A stretch of DNA of 40,936 nucleotides from Lysobacteraceae bacterium PS02065 (GTDB lineage Bacteria > Pseudomonadota > Gammaproteobacteria > Xanthomonadales > Rhodanobacteraceae): NCBI GenBank assembly GCA_029959555.1, contig JASCPI010000045.1, forward strand, positions 1 to 40,936. The letters are read 5' to 3'. The translations under genes and the position numbers were made by a program. This document shows, piece after piece, positions 30,592-39,412 of this stretch; positions within the stretch are counted from its first letter, which is position 1; each line of letters opens with the position of its first letter. The notes beneath the pieces were generated by a model. That model was not told the DNA's origin, searched no databases, and saw nothing but the letters and a program-made list of their open reading frames with translations.

Positions 30592-32850
30592 GTGTCGTCC
30601 TTCTTCCCTGCTGTACCCGTGCGGCGCGCGCTGTGCGCGGCCGTCGTGCTCGGCCTCGCGGCCCCGGCCTGGGCGGCGGATGCGCCCGCACACGCCTGCC
30701 CGCTCGGCACGTTCGTGTGCGCGAAGCCGTCCGTCGATTTCTCGATGTGTCCGAAGAACGACCTGCTCGACTTTTACGTCGCCGACCTGCCGACCGAGGG
30801 CGACCGGGCCGCCGCCGACACGCAGGTGCACGCCGACCGTTCGCGCTCGACCGACGGCGAGACCTACGAGCTCGACGGCGACGCGAGCATCCGCCAGCTC
30901 GACCAGCTGATCCGCGCGGACCGTTTCACCTACGAGCAGACCTCCACGCGCTGGACCGCGACCGGCAACGTGCGCTACCAGGACCGCGACATGCTCATGT
31001 CGGCGCACGACGGCAGCGGCACGACCACGCCGAGCCAGGGCACGCTCAACGGCGTGCGCTACCAGTTGCTGTCCTCGCGCGGCAACGGCCGTGCCGAGGT
31101 CGCGGTCATGCGCGACGCCGATCATGCCGACCTCACCGGCACGACCTTCAGCACCTGCCCGCTCGACACGCCGGGCTGGACGTTCGCCGCACGCGAGATG
31201 CAGCTCGACCAGGCGGAAGGCGTCGGCAAGGCACGCGACATGACGTTCCGCGTCGGCGACGTGCCGATCTTCTGGCTGCCCTATGCGACGTTCCCGCTCG
31301 ACGACCGCCGCAAGTCGGGCTTCCTGTTCCCCGACTTCAGTTACGGCGACACGCGCGGCCTCGACATCACCGCGCCTTACTACCTCAATCTCGCGCCGAA
31401 CTACGACGCGACGCTGACGCCGCGCCTGATGACCTATCGCGGCCTCATGCTCGGTGGCGAGTTCCGCTACCTGTTCGACCACAGCCGCGGCATGGTCGAG
31501 CTCAACCTGCTGCCCGACGACCGCGAGTCGGGTGGCCGCCGCAGCCTGTTCCACTGGGACAACAGCACGCGCATCGACGGCACGTGGGGCTTCTCGGCCA
31601 ACATCAACCATGCTTCGGACGACCGCTACTTCGAGGATTTCGGCCGCAGCCTCAACATCGCCGCGACGAGCCTGCTGCCGTCGAGCGCCTACCTGACCGG
31701 CAACGGCACGTGGTGGTCGGCGAGCATCGGTGGCGACGAGTACCAGGTGACCGATCCGACCCTGCCCGGATCGGCGGCACCGTACCGTCGCCTGCCACGC
31801 CTGACCTTCGACGCGGAACAGCGCTTCGGGTCGATGTTCGACGCGGGCGTGAAGTCCGAGCTCGTCTCGTTCTCGCGCGAGGAGTCGCTCGAGGGTCGCC
31901 GCCTCGACCTGTATCCCTACATCGCGCTGCCGATCGAGCGCGCGGCATGGTTCGTGCGGCCGGAGCTCGGCTACCGCTACACCGGCTACGACCTCGACCG
32001 CGACACCAACGACTCGCCGCACCGCGCGGTGCCGATCGCGAGCCTCGACGCCGGCATGATCTTCGAACGCGACGTGTCGCTGTTCGGCAACGGCTACACG
32101 CAGACGCTCGAGCCGCGCGCCTACTACCTGCGCGTGCCGTACCGCGACCAGGACGACCTGCCCGTGTTCGACACGCAGGACGTGCCGTTCACGTTCGGCC
32201 AGCTGTTCCGCCCGAACCGGTTCGTCGGCGCCGACCGCCAGATGGACGCGAACAACCTCACGCTCGCGCTGACCTCGCGCCTGCTCGACGCCGCCGACGG
32301 TCGCGAGCGCGTCTCGGCGAGCTTCGGCCAGATCCGCTACTTCGACGAACAGCGCGTGCAGCTGCCGGGACGCCCGCCGACCGACTACAACGGTTCGACC
32401 TACGTCGGCGAAGTGGATTTCCGCTTCAACGACCGCTGGCGCGCGACGTTCTCGAACCAGTGGAACCCGAACACGGACCGCACCGACCTGTCGGCGATCG
32501 GCCTGCAGAACCGCTTCGGCAGCGAAGGCGTGTTCAATTTCTCGTACCGCTTCCGCCGCGACTTCCTCGAGCAGCTCGACAGCTCGGTGCTGGTACCGCT
32601 CAGCCCCTCGTGGCGCCTGATCGCACGCTGGAACTTCTCGCTGCTCGAGGACAAGACGCTCGAGGCGTTCGCGGGTTTCGAGCACGAGAGCTGCTGCGTC
32701 GCCTGGCGCGTGCTCGGCCGGCGCTACGTGCACAACATCGAGGGCGACGCGACCAACGCGATCTACTTCGAGGTCGAGTTCAAGGGCGTCGGCGCGTTCG
32801 GCCAGAAGGCCGGCGACTTCCTGCGCCGCTCGGTCACCGGCTACCGCTGA
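30592..32850 (+). CDS. lptD: LPS-assembly outer membrane protein LptD
   Basis: A 752-residue outer-membrane barrel that, with LptE, inserts lipopolysaccharide into the outer leaflet. A signal peptide (VRRALCAAVVLGLAAPAWA) is followed by an OstA/LptA-like jellyroll (about residues 55-175; TYELDGDASIRQLDQLIRAD, ATGNVRYQDRD) and a large beta-barrel. The adjacent Cys701-Cys702 (HESCCVAWR) and N-terminal cysteines (Cys36, Cys43, SMCPK, STCPL) match the disulfide system that activates LptD. The start is uncertain: TTG 30532, GTG 30592 or GTG 30619. I chose GTG 30592 for a normal signal peptide, with no strong SD at any. It begins the lptD-surA-pdxA run; SurA is the chaperone that helps fold LptD. 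Confidence 0.95.
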   Translation: MSSFFPAVPVRRALCAAVVLGLAAPAWAADAPAHACPLGTFVCAKPSVDFSMCPKNDLLDFYVADLPTEGDRAAADTQVHADRSRSTDGETYELDGDASIRQLDQLIRADRFTYEQTSTRWTATGNVRYQDRDMLMSAHDGSGTTTPSQGTLNGVRYQLLSSRGNGRAEVAVMRDADHADLTGTTFSTCPLDTPGWTFAAREMQLDQAEGVGKARDMTFRVGDVPIFWLPYATFPLDDRRKSGFLFPDFSYGDTRGLDITAPYYLNLAPNYDATLTPRLMTYRGLMLGGEFRYLFDHSRGMVELNLLPDDRESGGRRSLFHWDNSTRIDGTWGFSANINHASDDRYFEDFGRSLNIAATSLLPSSAYLTGNGTWWSASIGGDEYQVTDPTLPGSAAPYRRLPRLTFDAEQRFGSMFDAGVKSELVSFSREESLEGRRLDLYPYIALPIERAAWFVRPELGYRYTGYDLDRDTNDSPHRAVPIASLDAGMIFERDVSLFGNGYTQTLEPRAYYLRVPYRDQDDLPVFDTQDVPFTFGQLFRPNRFVGADRQMDANNLTLALTSRLLDAADGRERVSASFGQIRYFDEQRVQLPGRPPTDYNGSTYVGEVDFRFNDRWRATFSNQWNPNTDRTDLSAIGLQNRFGSEGVFNFSYRFRRDFLEQLDSSVLVPLSPSWRLIARWNFSLLEDKTLEAFAGFEHESCCVAWRVLGRRYVHNIEGDATNAIYFEVEFKGVGAFGQKAGDFLRRSVTGYR

Positions 32851-32921
32851 GGCCGCCCTGGCGGCCGGACGCCGCCAAGCGAATGCGCGAAGTTTTAACG
32901 CCGCCGCGCCGGATCGCCCGC

Positions 32922-32927
32922 TAGAAT
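32922..32927 (+). promoter_or_regulatory. Possible -10 element for surA
   Basis: TAGAAT in the context GCTAGAATGGG lies 43 bp upstream of the surA ATG and is preceded by a short AT-rich patch (AGTTTTAAC at 32891-32899). No clear -35 is seen. It suggests surA-pdxA can be transcribed independently of lptD. Confidence 0.35.
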
Positions 32928-32970
32928 GGGCGACTGTCCGCGTCCCGGCACCACCGGAATCCCGATCCGC

Positions 32971-34290
32971 ATGAAGAAGCTGCTCGCCACCCTGCTCCTC
33001 GCGTCCGCCCTCGCCGCTCCCGGCGTGCAGGCGCAGTTGATGCCGACCGAACCACTCGACGGCATCGTGGCCGTGCTCGACGAGGACGTCATCCTGAAGA
33101 GCCAGCTCGACCGCGCGGTCGCCGCCGTCGAGTACCAGTACCGCTCCAATCCGCAACAGCTGCCGCCGCGCGACGTGCTGCAGCGGCAGGTGCTCGACCG
33201 CCTGATCCTGCTCAAGCTCCAGGTGGGCCGCGCCGACCAGACCGGCGTGAGGATGTCGGATGCCGAGGTCGACCAGACGATCCAGCAGATCGCCCGCCAG
33301 AACAACCTCGACATCGGCCAGCTGCGCCAGGCGGTCCAGCAGCAGGGACTGTCGTGGGAGGGCTTCCGCAACAACGTGCGCGAGGAGACCGTCGTGCAGC
33401 GCCTGCGCCAGCGGGTCGTGCAGAGCCGCGTCCAGGTCAGCGACACCGAGATCGAGCTGCTGCTCAAGAACGGTGGCATCCAGCGCGGCCAGGTGCACCT
33501 GGGCCACATCCAGATCACGCTGCCCGACGGCGCCAGCGCGGACCAGATCCACGAGGCCCAGGCCAAGGCCGAGGACGTCGTGCGCCAGATCAACGAAGGC
33601 ATGGACTTCACGGCCGCGGCGATCCGTTACTCGGACGCGCAGAACGCACTCGAGGGCGGCGACCTCGGCTGGCGCGGCTTCGACGAGATCCCGCCGGCGT
33701 TCGTGCAGGCGAGCGAGAGCATGCAGCCGGGCCAGACCTCGGCCCCGATCCGCGGACCGAACGGCTTCCACATCATCCGCGTCATCGAGAAGCGCGAGGC
33801 CGCGCAGCAGTTCGTGACCGAGTTCCATGCGCGCCACATCCTCGTCAAGGCGACCGAAGTCGTGTCGGCCGACGAGGCCCGCGCCAAGGTCGAGGCCCTG
33901 CGTGCACGCGCGGTCGCCGGTGAGGATTTCGGCAAGCTCGCCCGCGAAGGCTCCGAGGACGGCCCGACCGCGAACATCGGCGGCGACATGGGCTGGTTCG
34001 CGAAGAATGCTTACGGCACCAGTGTTTCGGAAGTCATCGACACGCTCGCCGACAACGAGATCAGCCAGCCGTTCCAGACCGACATCGGCTGGCATCTGCT
34101 GCAGCGCCTCGGCACGCGCACGCAGGACCGCACGGCACAGGCCGAGCGCGACCAGGCCCGTCAGACCCTCGGCGCACGCAAGGCCGACGAGGAGTACGAG
34201 AACTTCCTGCGCCAGGTGCGCGCCGAGGCCTACATCGAGATCCGCCTCCCGGGAGGCGATCGTGGCACCGGCAGCAACACGAGCGGCTGA
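32971..34290 (+). CDS. surA: Periplasmic chaperone and peptidyl-prolyl isomerase SurA
   Basis: A 439-residue periplasmic chaperone for outer-membrane proteins. A signal peptide (MKKLLATLLLASALAAPGVQ) precedes the N-terminal chaperone domain (about 25-165; LDGIVAVLDEDVILKSQL). Two parvulin domains begin near residue 174 (VHLGHIQITLP) and near residue 284 (FHARHILVK), the second with the GDMGWF and GWHLLQ motifs of active parvulins. A C-terminal helix completes the chaperone core. The in-frame ATG at 32926 is rejected because it lies at the predicted -10. The gene follows lptD by 120 bp and overlaps pdxA by 29 bases. Confidence 0.95.
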   Translation: MKKLLATLLLASALAAPGVQAQLMPTEPLDGIVAVLDEDVILKSQLDRAVAAVEYQYRSNPQQLPPRDVLQRQVLDRLILLKLQVGRADQTGVRMSDAEVDQTIQQIARQNNLDIGQLRQAVQQQGLSWEGFRNNVREETVVQRLRQRVVQSRVQVSDTEIELLLKNGGIQRGQVHLGHIQITLPDGASADQIHEAQAKAEDVVRQINEGMDFTAAAIRYSDAQNALEGGDLGWRGFDEIPPAFVQASESMQPGQTSAPIRGPNGFHIIRVIEKREAAQQFVTEFHARHILVKATEVVSADEARAKVEALRARAVAGEDFGKLAREGSEDGPTANIGGDMGWFAKNAYGTSVSEVIDTLADNEISQPFQTDIGWHLLQRLGTRTQDRTAQAERDQARQTLGARKADEEYENFLRQVRAEAYIEIRLPGGDRGTGSNTSG

Positions 34291-35287
34291 TCGCCGCCCG
34301 CGCATCGCCCTGACCGCCGGCGAACCCGCCGGCATCGGCCCCGAGCTCGTCGCGCATCTCGCCGCGCTCGATGCAGGAGCCGACCTGATCCTCGTCGGCT
34401 CGGCCGATCTCGTCGCCGAGCGCGCCGCCTCGATCGGCCTCGCCGTGTCGCTTCAACCCGACCGGCCCGGCGAGCCGCTTCCGCCGGGCACGCTCGGCGT
34501 GGTCGACATCGCGCTGCGTGCGCACGCGATCCCCGGGCGCCTGGATCCGCGCAACGCCGCCTACGTGCTCGAGACGCTCGCCCGCGCCGCAGACGGCGCG
34601 GGCGACGGCCGCTTCGACGCGATCGTGACCGCGCCCGTGCACAAGGGTGTCGTCAACGACGGCGGCGTGCCGTTCACCGGCCACACCGAGTTCTTCGCCG
34701 CGCGCGCGAACCGCGACGTCGTCATGATGCTCGTCGCCGGCCGCCTTCGCGTGGCGCTCGCGACGACGCACCTGCCGCTCGCGAAGGTACCTGCCGCGAT
34801 CACGCGGGCCTCGCTCGCGAACACGCTGCGCATCCTGCATGGCGACCTCGTCGCGCGTTTCGGCCTCGCCCAGCCGCGCATCGCCGTACTCGGCCTCAAC
34901 CCGCATGCGGGAGAAGGCGGCCATCTCGGCCGCGAGGAGATCGACACGATCCAGCCGGTCATCGAGGAACTGCGCGGCGAAGGCCTCGATCTCGCCGGCC
35001 CGCTGCCCGCCGACACGGCGTTCGTGCCGCAGCAGCTCGCGCGCTTCGATGCCGTGCTCGCGATGTATCACGACCAGGGCCTGCCCGTGCTCAAGCACGC
35101 GGGCTTCGGCCACGCGGTCAACATCACGCTCGGCCTGCCCTACGTGCGCACCTCGGTCGACCACGGCACCGCGCTCGACCTCGCCGGCACCGGGCAGGCC
35201 GACCCCGGCAGCCTGATCGCGGCGACCACGCTGGCCGTGCAGCTCGCGCGGCTCGGTCGCGAAGGCACGTCGACGGACGTCGACTGA
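34262..35287 (+). CDS. pdxA: 4-hydroxythreonine-4-phosphate dehydrogenase
   Basis: A 341-residue enzyme of pyridoxal 5'-phosphate synthesis. It oxidises 4-phosphohydroxy-L-threonine with NAD before condensation by PdxJ. Family motifs are GEPAGIGPE near the N-terminus, VTAPVHKG, FTGHTEF (His141), NPHAGEGGH (His215) and MYHDQGLPVLK (His270). The three histidines are the expected divalent-metal ligands. The GTG start at 34262 has GGGAGG five bases upstream, inside the surA coding sequence, so the genes overlap by 29 bases and are probably translationally coupled. It ends 21 bp from the convergent murJ stop. Confidence 0.95.
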   Translation: MAPAATRAADRRPRIALTAGEPAGIGPELVAHLAALDAGADLILVGSADLVAERAASIGLAVSLQPDRPGEPLPPGTLGVVDIALRAHAIPGRLDPRNAAYVLETLARAADGAGDGRFDAIVTAPVHKGVVNDGGVPFTGHTEFFAARANRDVVMMLVAGRLRVALATTHLPLAKVPAAITRASLANTLRILHGDLVARFGLAQPRIAVLGLNPHAGEGGHLGREEIDTIQPVIEELRGEGLDLAGPLPADTAFVPQQLARFDAVLAMYHDQGLPVLKHAGFGHAVNITLGLPYVRTSVDHGTALDLAGTGQADPGSLIAATTLAVQLARLGREGTSTDVD

Positions 35288-35308
35288 CGGCTCGTCCGCC
35301 GGTACGCG

Positions 35309-36928
35309 TCAGGCCCGCTGCTCACGTGGTCCGCGCAGGTCGCGCAGGCGGAAACCGAACGCGAACAGCACGCCCGCGAAGGCCACGCCGCCGGCCGCGA
35401 TCAGTACGCCGAGGCGCCACACCCGCGTCGTCACCGACCACGCGCTCCAGTCGTCCCAGATGAAGACGCCGACCAGCAGCGTCGCCGCGAGTGCCGCGCA
35501 TGCGAGCACGAGCCGCACGAGGTGCCGCCCCCAGCCCGCTTCGCGCGTGTAGACGCCGTCGCGACGCAGCGCACGCCACAGCAGCGCGACGTTGAGGTAG
35601 CTCGCACAGGCGCTCGACAGCGCGAGGCCGACGTGCAGGCCCGGCACCGATGCCAGGGCCTCGCGCCAGCCCATCGCCCGCTGCTCGGGCGTGCTCCACA
35701 GCGCGAACAGCGCACCGACGAAGACGACGTTGAGCAGCATGCTCGCGACCATCGAGGCGATGCCCGCGCGTACCGGCGTGGTCGTGTCCTGGCGCGAATA
35801 GAACGCAGGCGCCAAGGTCTTCACGAGCGTGAACGCCGGCAGCCCGAAGCTCAGCGCCGCCAGCGACATCGCCGCCATGCGCACGTCGTGCGCGGTGAAC
35901 TTGCCGTGCTGGAACAGCGTGGCGAGGATCGGCTCGGCGAGGATGACGAGGCCGAGCATGGCCGGCAGCCCGATCAGCAGCGTCGTGCGCAGGCCCCAGT
36001 CGAGCGCGCGCGAGAATCCGGCCGGATCCGCAGCGACATGATGGCGCGACAGCGTCGGCAGGATCACCGTGCCGAGCGCGACGCCGAACATGCCGAGCGG
36101 GAACTCGAGCAGGCGGTCGGTGTAGCCGAGCCAGGTCTGCGAGCCGACGATCAGGAACGATGCGATCAGCGTGTCGAGCAACAGGTTGACCTGCGCGACC
36201 GACGAGCCAAACAGGGTCGGCACCATGAGCTTCATGACCCGGCGCACGCCTTCGTGCGCGGCGCCCCAGCGCGGCCACGCGAGCAGGCCGAGCCTGTGCA
36301 GTGCCGGCAGCTGCACGGCGAGCTGCAGCACGCCGGCCGCGAGCACCGCCCAGCCCAGCGCCATGATCGGCACCTCGAGGTGCGGCGCGAGCCACAGTGC
36401 GGCCGCGATCATGCACACGTTGAGCACGACCGGCGTCAGCGCGGCGAGGCCGAAGCGGTTGAACGTGTTGAGCGCCGCGCCCGCGAGCGCGGTCAGCGAG
36501 ACGAACAGCAGGAACGGGAACGTCAGCCGCAGCAGGTCGCTGGTCAGCGCGAACTTGCCGGGCTCGTCGAGCGAGCCCGGCGCGAAGCCCCCGACCAGCA
36601 CGTCGGCGAAGATCACGCCGAGCGCCGTGACGACGAGCAGCACCGCACCGAGCGTGCCGGCCGTGCGCGCGACGAGCTCGCGCAGTTCCTCGGCGCTGCG
36701 CTTCTCGCGGTACTCGGTGAGCACCGGCACGAACGCCATCGAGAACGAGCCCTCGGCGAACAGGCGGCGCATGAAGTTGGGGATGCGGAACGCGACCAGG
36801 AATGCATCGGTCGCCGCCGACACGCCGAACACCGCGGCGACGACCATCTCGCGCACGAGCCCGAGCACGCGCGACACGAACGTGCCGCTGCTGAAGGCGA
36901 GCATCGAACGCAGCAGGCTGGGCTTCAT
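35309..36928 (-). CDS. murJ: Lipid II flippase MurJ
   Basis: A 539-residue inner-membrane protein of the MOP exporter superfamily that flips lipid II for peptidoglycan synthesis. About fourteen TM helices are expected. Family hallmarks are the N-terminus GTFVSRVLGLVREMVVAAVF, then TDAFLVAFRIPNFMRRLFAE (essential arginines of the first loop), FSMAFVPVLTEYRE, and the NLLLDTLIASFL and FPLGMFGVALGTVILPTLS helices. The gene is convergent with pdxA and divergent from rpsT, an arrangement common in gammaproteobacteria. No terminator is visible in the 21-bp convergent gap. Confidence 0.96.
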   Translation of the reverse strand: MKPSLLRSMLAFSSGTFVSRVLGLVREMVVAAVFGVSAATDAFLVAFRIPNFMRRLFAEGSFSMAFVPVLTEYREKRSAEELRELVARTAGTLGAVLLVVTALGVIFADVLVGGFAPGSLDEPGKFALTSDLLRLTFPFLLFVSLTALAGAALNTFNRFGLAALTPVVLNVCMIAAALWLAPHLEVPIMALGWAVLAAGVLQLAVQLPALHRLGLLAWPRWGAAHEGVRRVMKLMVPTLFGSSVAQVNLLLDTLIASFLIVGSQTWLGYTDRLLEFPLGMFGVALGTVILPTLSRHHVAADPAGFSRALDWGLRTTLLIGLPAMLGLVILAEPILATLFQHGKFTAHDVRMAAMSLAALSFGLPAFTLVKTLAPAFYSRQDTTTPVRAGIASMVASMLLNVVFVGALFALWSTPEQRAMGWREALASVPGLHVGLALSSACASYLNVALLWRALRRDGVYTREAGWGRHLVRLVLACAALAATLLVGVFIWDDWSAWSVTTRVWRLGVLIAAGGVAFAGVLFAFGFRLRDLRGPREQRA

Positions 36929-36961
36929 CGCGTGACTCCGGCCGGCACTCCGGATCCGGGA

Positions 36962-36990
36962 TTGACGCAGCCGGTCGGTGCGCGCATACT
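36962..36990 (+). promoter_or_regulatory. Predicted sigma-70 promoter of rpsT
   Basis: TTGACG (36962-36967) and CATACT (36985-36990) are separated by 17 bases, 5/6 and 4/6 matches to consensus. Transcription would start near 36997, giving a leader of about 33 bases with GGAG ahead of the TTG start. Confidence 0.6.
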
Positions 36991-37029
36991 TCCGCGCCTT
37001 TTTACATCCCCGTATTCTGGAGTTTTACC

Positions 37030-37293
37030 TTGGCCAACATCAAGTCCGCGAAGAAGCGTGCACGCCAGTCCGAGAAGGCTCGCCAGCGCAACGCCAGTGC
37101 CCGTTCGATGGTCCGCACGGCGATCAAGAAGGTCGTGAAGGCGATCGAGGCGAAGGACAAGGCGGCCGCCGAAGCCGCGCTCAAGAGCGCCGAGCCGATC
37201 GTCGACCGTTACGCCGCCCGTGGCCTGATCCACAAGAACAAAGCCGCGCGCCACAAGAGCCGCCTGACCGCGCACATCCGCGCGCTCGCCTGA
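37030..37293 (+). CDS. rpsT: 30S ribosomal protein S20
   Basis: An 87-residue basic, helical ribosomal protein that binds 16S rRNA in the body of the small subunit. The N-terminus ANIKSAKKRARQSEKARQRN and the C-terminal GLIHKNKAARHKSRLTAHI are diagnostic. The start codon is TTG at 37030, with GGAG seven bases upstream. Escherichia coli rpsT also starts with UUG, where this weak start is part of autogenous control, so the use here is probably meaningful. It is a single gene with its own promoter and terminator. Confidence 0.98.
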   Translation: MANIKSAKKRARQSEKARQRNASARSMVRTAIKKVVKAIEAKDKAAAEAALKSAEPIVDRYAARGLIHKNKAARHKSRLTAHIRALA

Positions 37294-37315
37294 GCTCGAC
37301 CACACGGTGGATGCG

Positions 37316-37341
37316 AAAAAGCCGGCGCAAGCCGGCTTTTT
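37316..37341. terminator. Bidirectional terminator between rpsT and obgE
   Basis: AAAAA-GCCGGC-GCAA-GCCGGC-TTTTT is a perfect symmetric hairpin: a GC stem with a GNRA-type GCAA loop (on the plus strand) and five-base A and T runs on either side. It lies 22 bp after rpsT and 44 bp after the obgE stop, so it can end both convergent transcripts. Confidence 0.92.
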
Positions 37342-37385
37342 CATTGGGCGATCCGTCGGCGTGAGGGCACCGCGCACGGCGCTCC

Positions 37386-38435
37386 TCACGGTCGCGCCGC
37401 CTCGGCCGCTTCGGCCGCGTCACGACGCTGCTCGTCGAAGAAGCGCTGGATGTCCAGGCAGATCGGCCACGTGTTCTCGCGCGAGATCGCCGAGACGAGG
37501 TACCACGGCTGCTTCCACTTGAGGCGCTTCACGAGCGCCTTGGCGGCCTTCTGCTGCTCCTCGGGAGCGAGCAGGTCCATCTTGTTGAAGACCAGCCAGC
37601 GCGGGCGATCGAGCAGCTCGGGATCGAAACCGTTGAGCTCGTTCTCGATCGTGCGCACCTGCTCGACCGGGTCGGTCTCGCCGTCGAGCGGGGCGATGTC
37701 GACGACGTGCAGCAGCAGGCGCGTACGCGCGACGTGCTTGAGGAACTGGATGCCGAGCCCTGCACCCTCCGCGGCGCCCTCGATGAGGCCCGGGATGTCG
37801 GCGACGACGAAGCTCTTGTCGGTCTCGATGCGCACCACGCCGAGGTGCGGCTGCAGCGTCGTGAACGGGTAGTCGGCGACCTTCGGCGTCGCCGCCGAGA
37901 CCGCACGGATGAACGTGGACTTGCCCGCGTTCGGGAAGCCGAGCATGCCGACGTCGGCGAGCACCTTGAGCTCGAGGCGCAGCTCGCGCTCCTCGCCCGG
38001 CGTGCCTTGCGTGGCCTTTCGCGGCGCGCGGTTGGTCGAACTCTTGAAGTGGATGTTGCCCTGCCCGCCGCGGCCGCCCTGGGCGACCAGAAGGCGCTGG
38101 CCGTGCTCGGTGAGGTCGCCGATGATCTCGTCGGTCTCGGTCGCGCTGACGACCGTGCCGACCGGCACGCGGATCACCGTGTCGGTACCGCCCTTGCCGC
38201 TCATCTGCCGGCTCATGCCGTTCTCGCCGCGCTCGGCGCGGAACGCGCGCTGGTGGCGGAAATCGACGAGCGTGTTGAGGCCTTCGTCGGCGACCAGCCA
38301 GACGCTGCCGCCCGAGGCGCCGTCACCACCGTCGGGGCCGCCGAACGGGATGAACTTCTCGCGGCGGAAACTCACGCAGCCGTTGCCGCCGTTGCCGGCG
38401 TGGACGCGGATCGTGGCTTCGTCGACGAATTGCAT
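37386..38435 (-). CDS. obgE: Obg-family GTPase ObgE/CgtA
   Basis: A 349-residue ribosome-associated GTPase involved in 50S assembly and stress signalling. The glycine-rich Obg fold is at residues 1-158 (RVHAGNGGNGCVSFRREKFI, GGPDGGDGASGGSVW, GGRGGQGN). The GTPase domain follows: G1 GFPNAGKS, switch YPFTTLQPHLG, G3 DIPGLIEGA, G4 NKMD, G5 SAI. The C-terminal tail is short, ending in an Ala/Glu-rich segment. The ATG at 38435 is preceded by GGAG with seven bases between and gives the canonical MQFVDEA start. It is the last gene of the rplU-rpmA-obgE operon and is separated from rpmA by a hairpin. Confidence 0.97.
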   Translation of the reverse strand: MQFVDEATIRVHAGNGGNGCVSFRREKFIPFGGPDGGDGASGGSVWLVADEGLNTLVDFRHQRAFRAERGENGMSRQMSGKGGTDTVIRVPVGTVVSATETDEIIGDLTEHGQRLLVAQGGRGGQGNIHFKSSTNRAPRKATQGTPGEERELRLELKVLADVGMLGFPNAGKSTFIRAVSAATPKVADYPFTTLQPHLGVVRIETDKSFVVADIPGLIEGAAEGAGLGIQFLKHVARTRLLLHVVDIAPLDGETDPVEQVRTIENELNGFDPELLDRPRWLVFNKMDLLAPEEQQKAAKALVKRLKWKQPWYLVSAISRENTWPICLDIQRFFDEQRRDAAEAAEAARP

Positions 38436-38525
38436 GGGGGAACTCCGTGGATCGGAAAAGCGATGGCAGTGGCCGGAACGGCCTGCCGAAGGGTATCGCG
38501 CGACGGCGGGCGCGTACGCCGCCAA

Positions 38526-38551
38526 TGAAAAGCCCCGCACGAGGCGGGGCT
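38526..38551 (-). terminator. Terminator or attenuator between rpmA and obgE
   Basis: On the minus strand AGCCCCGC and GCGGGGCT form an 8-bp stem with loop CTCGT, followed by TTTCATT. It lies 26 bp after the rpmA stop and about 90 bp before the obgE start. It could reduce obgE transcription relative to the two ribosomal proteins. Confidence 0.65.
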
Positions 38552-38577
38552 CTGTCATCACGCTGGCGAAGAACGGA

Positions 38578-38838
38578 TCAGTTCGCGGGAACGACGCTGA
38601 CCGTCTTGCGCTTCTGCGCGCCCTTCGTGGCGAACGTCACGACACCGTCCACGAGCGCGAAGATCGTGTAGTCACGACCGAGGCCCGCGCCGGGACCGAT
38701 GTGGAAACGCGTGCCGCGCTGGCGGATGATGATGTTGCCGGCGTTGACCGCCTGGCCGCCGTACACCTTGACGCCGAGGTACTTCGGGTTGGAGTCGCGA
38801 CCGTTGCGGGTTGAGCCGCCTGCCTTCTTGTGTGCCAT
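38578..38838 (-). CDS. rpmA: 50S ribosomal protein L27
   Basis: An 86-residue ribosomal protein whose N-terminus reaches the peptidyl-transferase centre. The sequence AHKKAGGSTRNGRDSNPKYL and the following GVKVYGGQ and GNIIIRQRG are diagnostic. No N-terminal processing extension (as in Firmicutes) is present. It starts 3 bp after the rplU stop and is translated from the same mRNA. Confidence 0.98.
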   Translation of the reverse strand: MAHKKAGGSTRNGRDSNPKYLGVKVYGGQAVNAGNIIIRQRGTRFHIGPGAGLGRDYTIFALVDGVVTFATKGAQKRKTVSVVPAN

Positions 38839-38841
38839 GAC

Positions 38842-39174
38842 TTACTCCTTGCCCGCCTTCTTGCCACCGGTGATGCCGGTGATCTCGATTTCGGTGTAGT
38901 GCTGACGGTGACCCTGCTGCTTCATGTGGTGCTTGCGGCGGCGGAACTTGATGATGCGGATCTTCTCGGCGCGGCCGTGCGACTTGATCGTCGCGGCGAC
39001 CGTGGCGCCCGCGACGAGCGGCGCACCGATGCTGATGCCGTCACCGGAACCGACGAGCAGCACCTGGTCGAAATCGACCTTGCTGTCGACGTCGCCGACG
39101 AGTTTTTCGACGCGCAGGGTCTCGCCCTGGGCGACCCGGTACTGCTTACCGGAGATGAGAACGACTGCGTACAT
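38842..39174 (-). CDS. rplU: 50S ribosomal protein L21
   Basis: A 110-residue ribosomal protein binding 23S rRNA. Hallmarks are MYAVVLISGKQYRVAQGETL at the N-terminus and the basic KIRIIKFRRRKHHMKQQGHR near the C-terminus, ending in a Lys/Gly tail. Two ATGs lie close together. The one at 39183 has AGAGG only one base away, while 39174 gives the family start MYAVV with the SD ten bases away, so I chose 39174. It is the first gene of rplU-rpmA-obgE and is divergent from the helicase gene, sharing a 238-bp control region. Confidence 0.96.
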   Translation of the reverse strand: MYAVVLISGKQYRVAQGETLRVEKLVGDVDSKVDFDQVLLVGSGDGISIGAPLVAGATVAATIKSHGRAEKIRIIKFRRRKHHMKQQGHRQHYTEIEITGITGGKKAGKE

Positions 39175-39342
39175 TGTGGCCATGCCTCTGTAGTTATTCT
39201 GGACTCTGCCTGCTCTCCACACCCGCACCGCATGACGGCCGGGCGTGAAAAGACGCGGGAGCATACAGGCCGGGGCCCGCCTGCGTCAACGCGACGGACC
39301 GCAAACCGCGCCGCGCAGCATGCGGCCGGGACGCCGAGGCGC

Positions 39343-39348
39343 TACAAT
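39343..39348 (+). promoter_or_regulatory. Possible -10 element for the DEAD-box helicase gene
   Basis: TACAAT in GCTACAATGGC lies 64 bp upstream of the helicase ATG. The -35 position is poor. The same extended context precedes surA. Confidence 0.4.
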
Positions 39349-39412
39349 GGCGGCCTTCCCTTCCTCCGCGCCGCCCGCGCCCCTGCCGCGGCTGCGACTT
39401 CCGAGCACCCAC

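Noticed and set aside
32851..32866. Hairpin GGCCGCC-CT-GGCGGCC after lptD as a terminator
   Set aside because: The loop is too tight and no T-run follows. It could be a weak pause, but a terminator call is not supported.
30559..34335. Very long open frame (about 1258 codons) on the minus strand opposite lptD and surA
   Set aside because: It is antisense to two unmistakable genes, is dominated by Arg/Ala/Val/Glu with no domain, and is the expected by-product of ~70% GC DNA with few stop codons.
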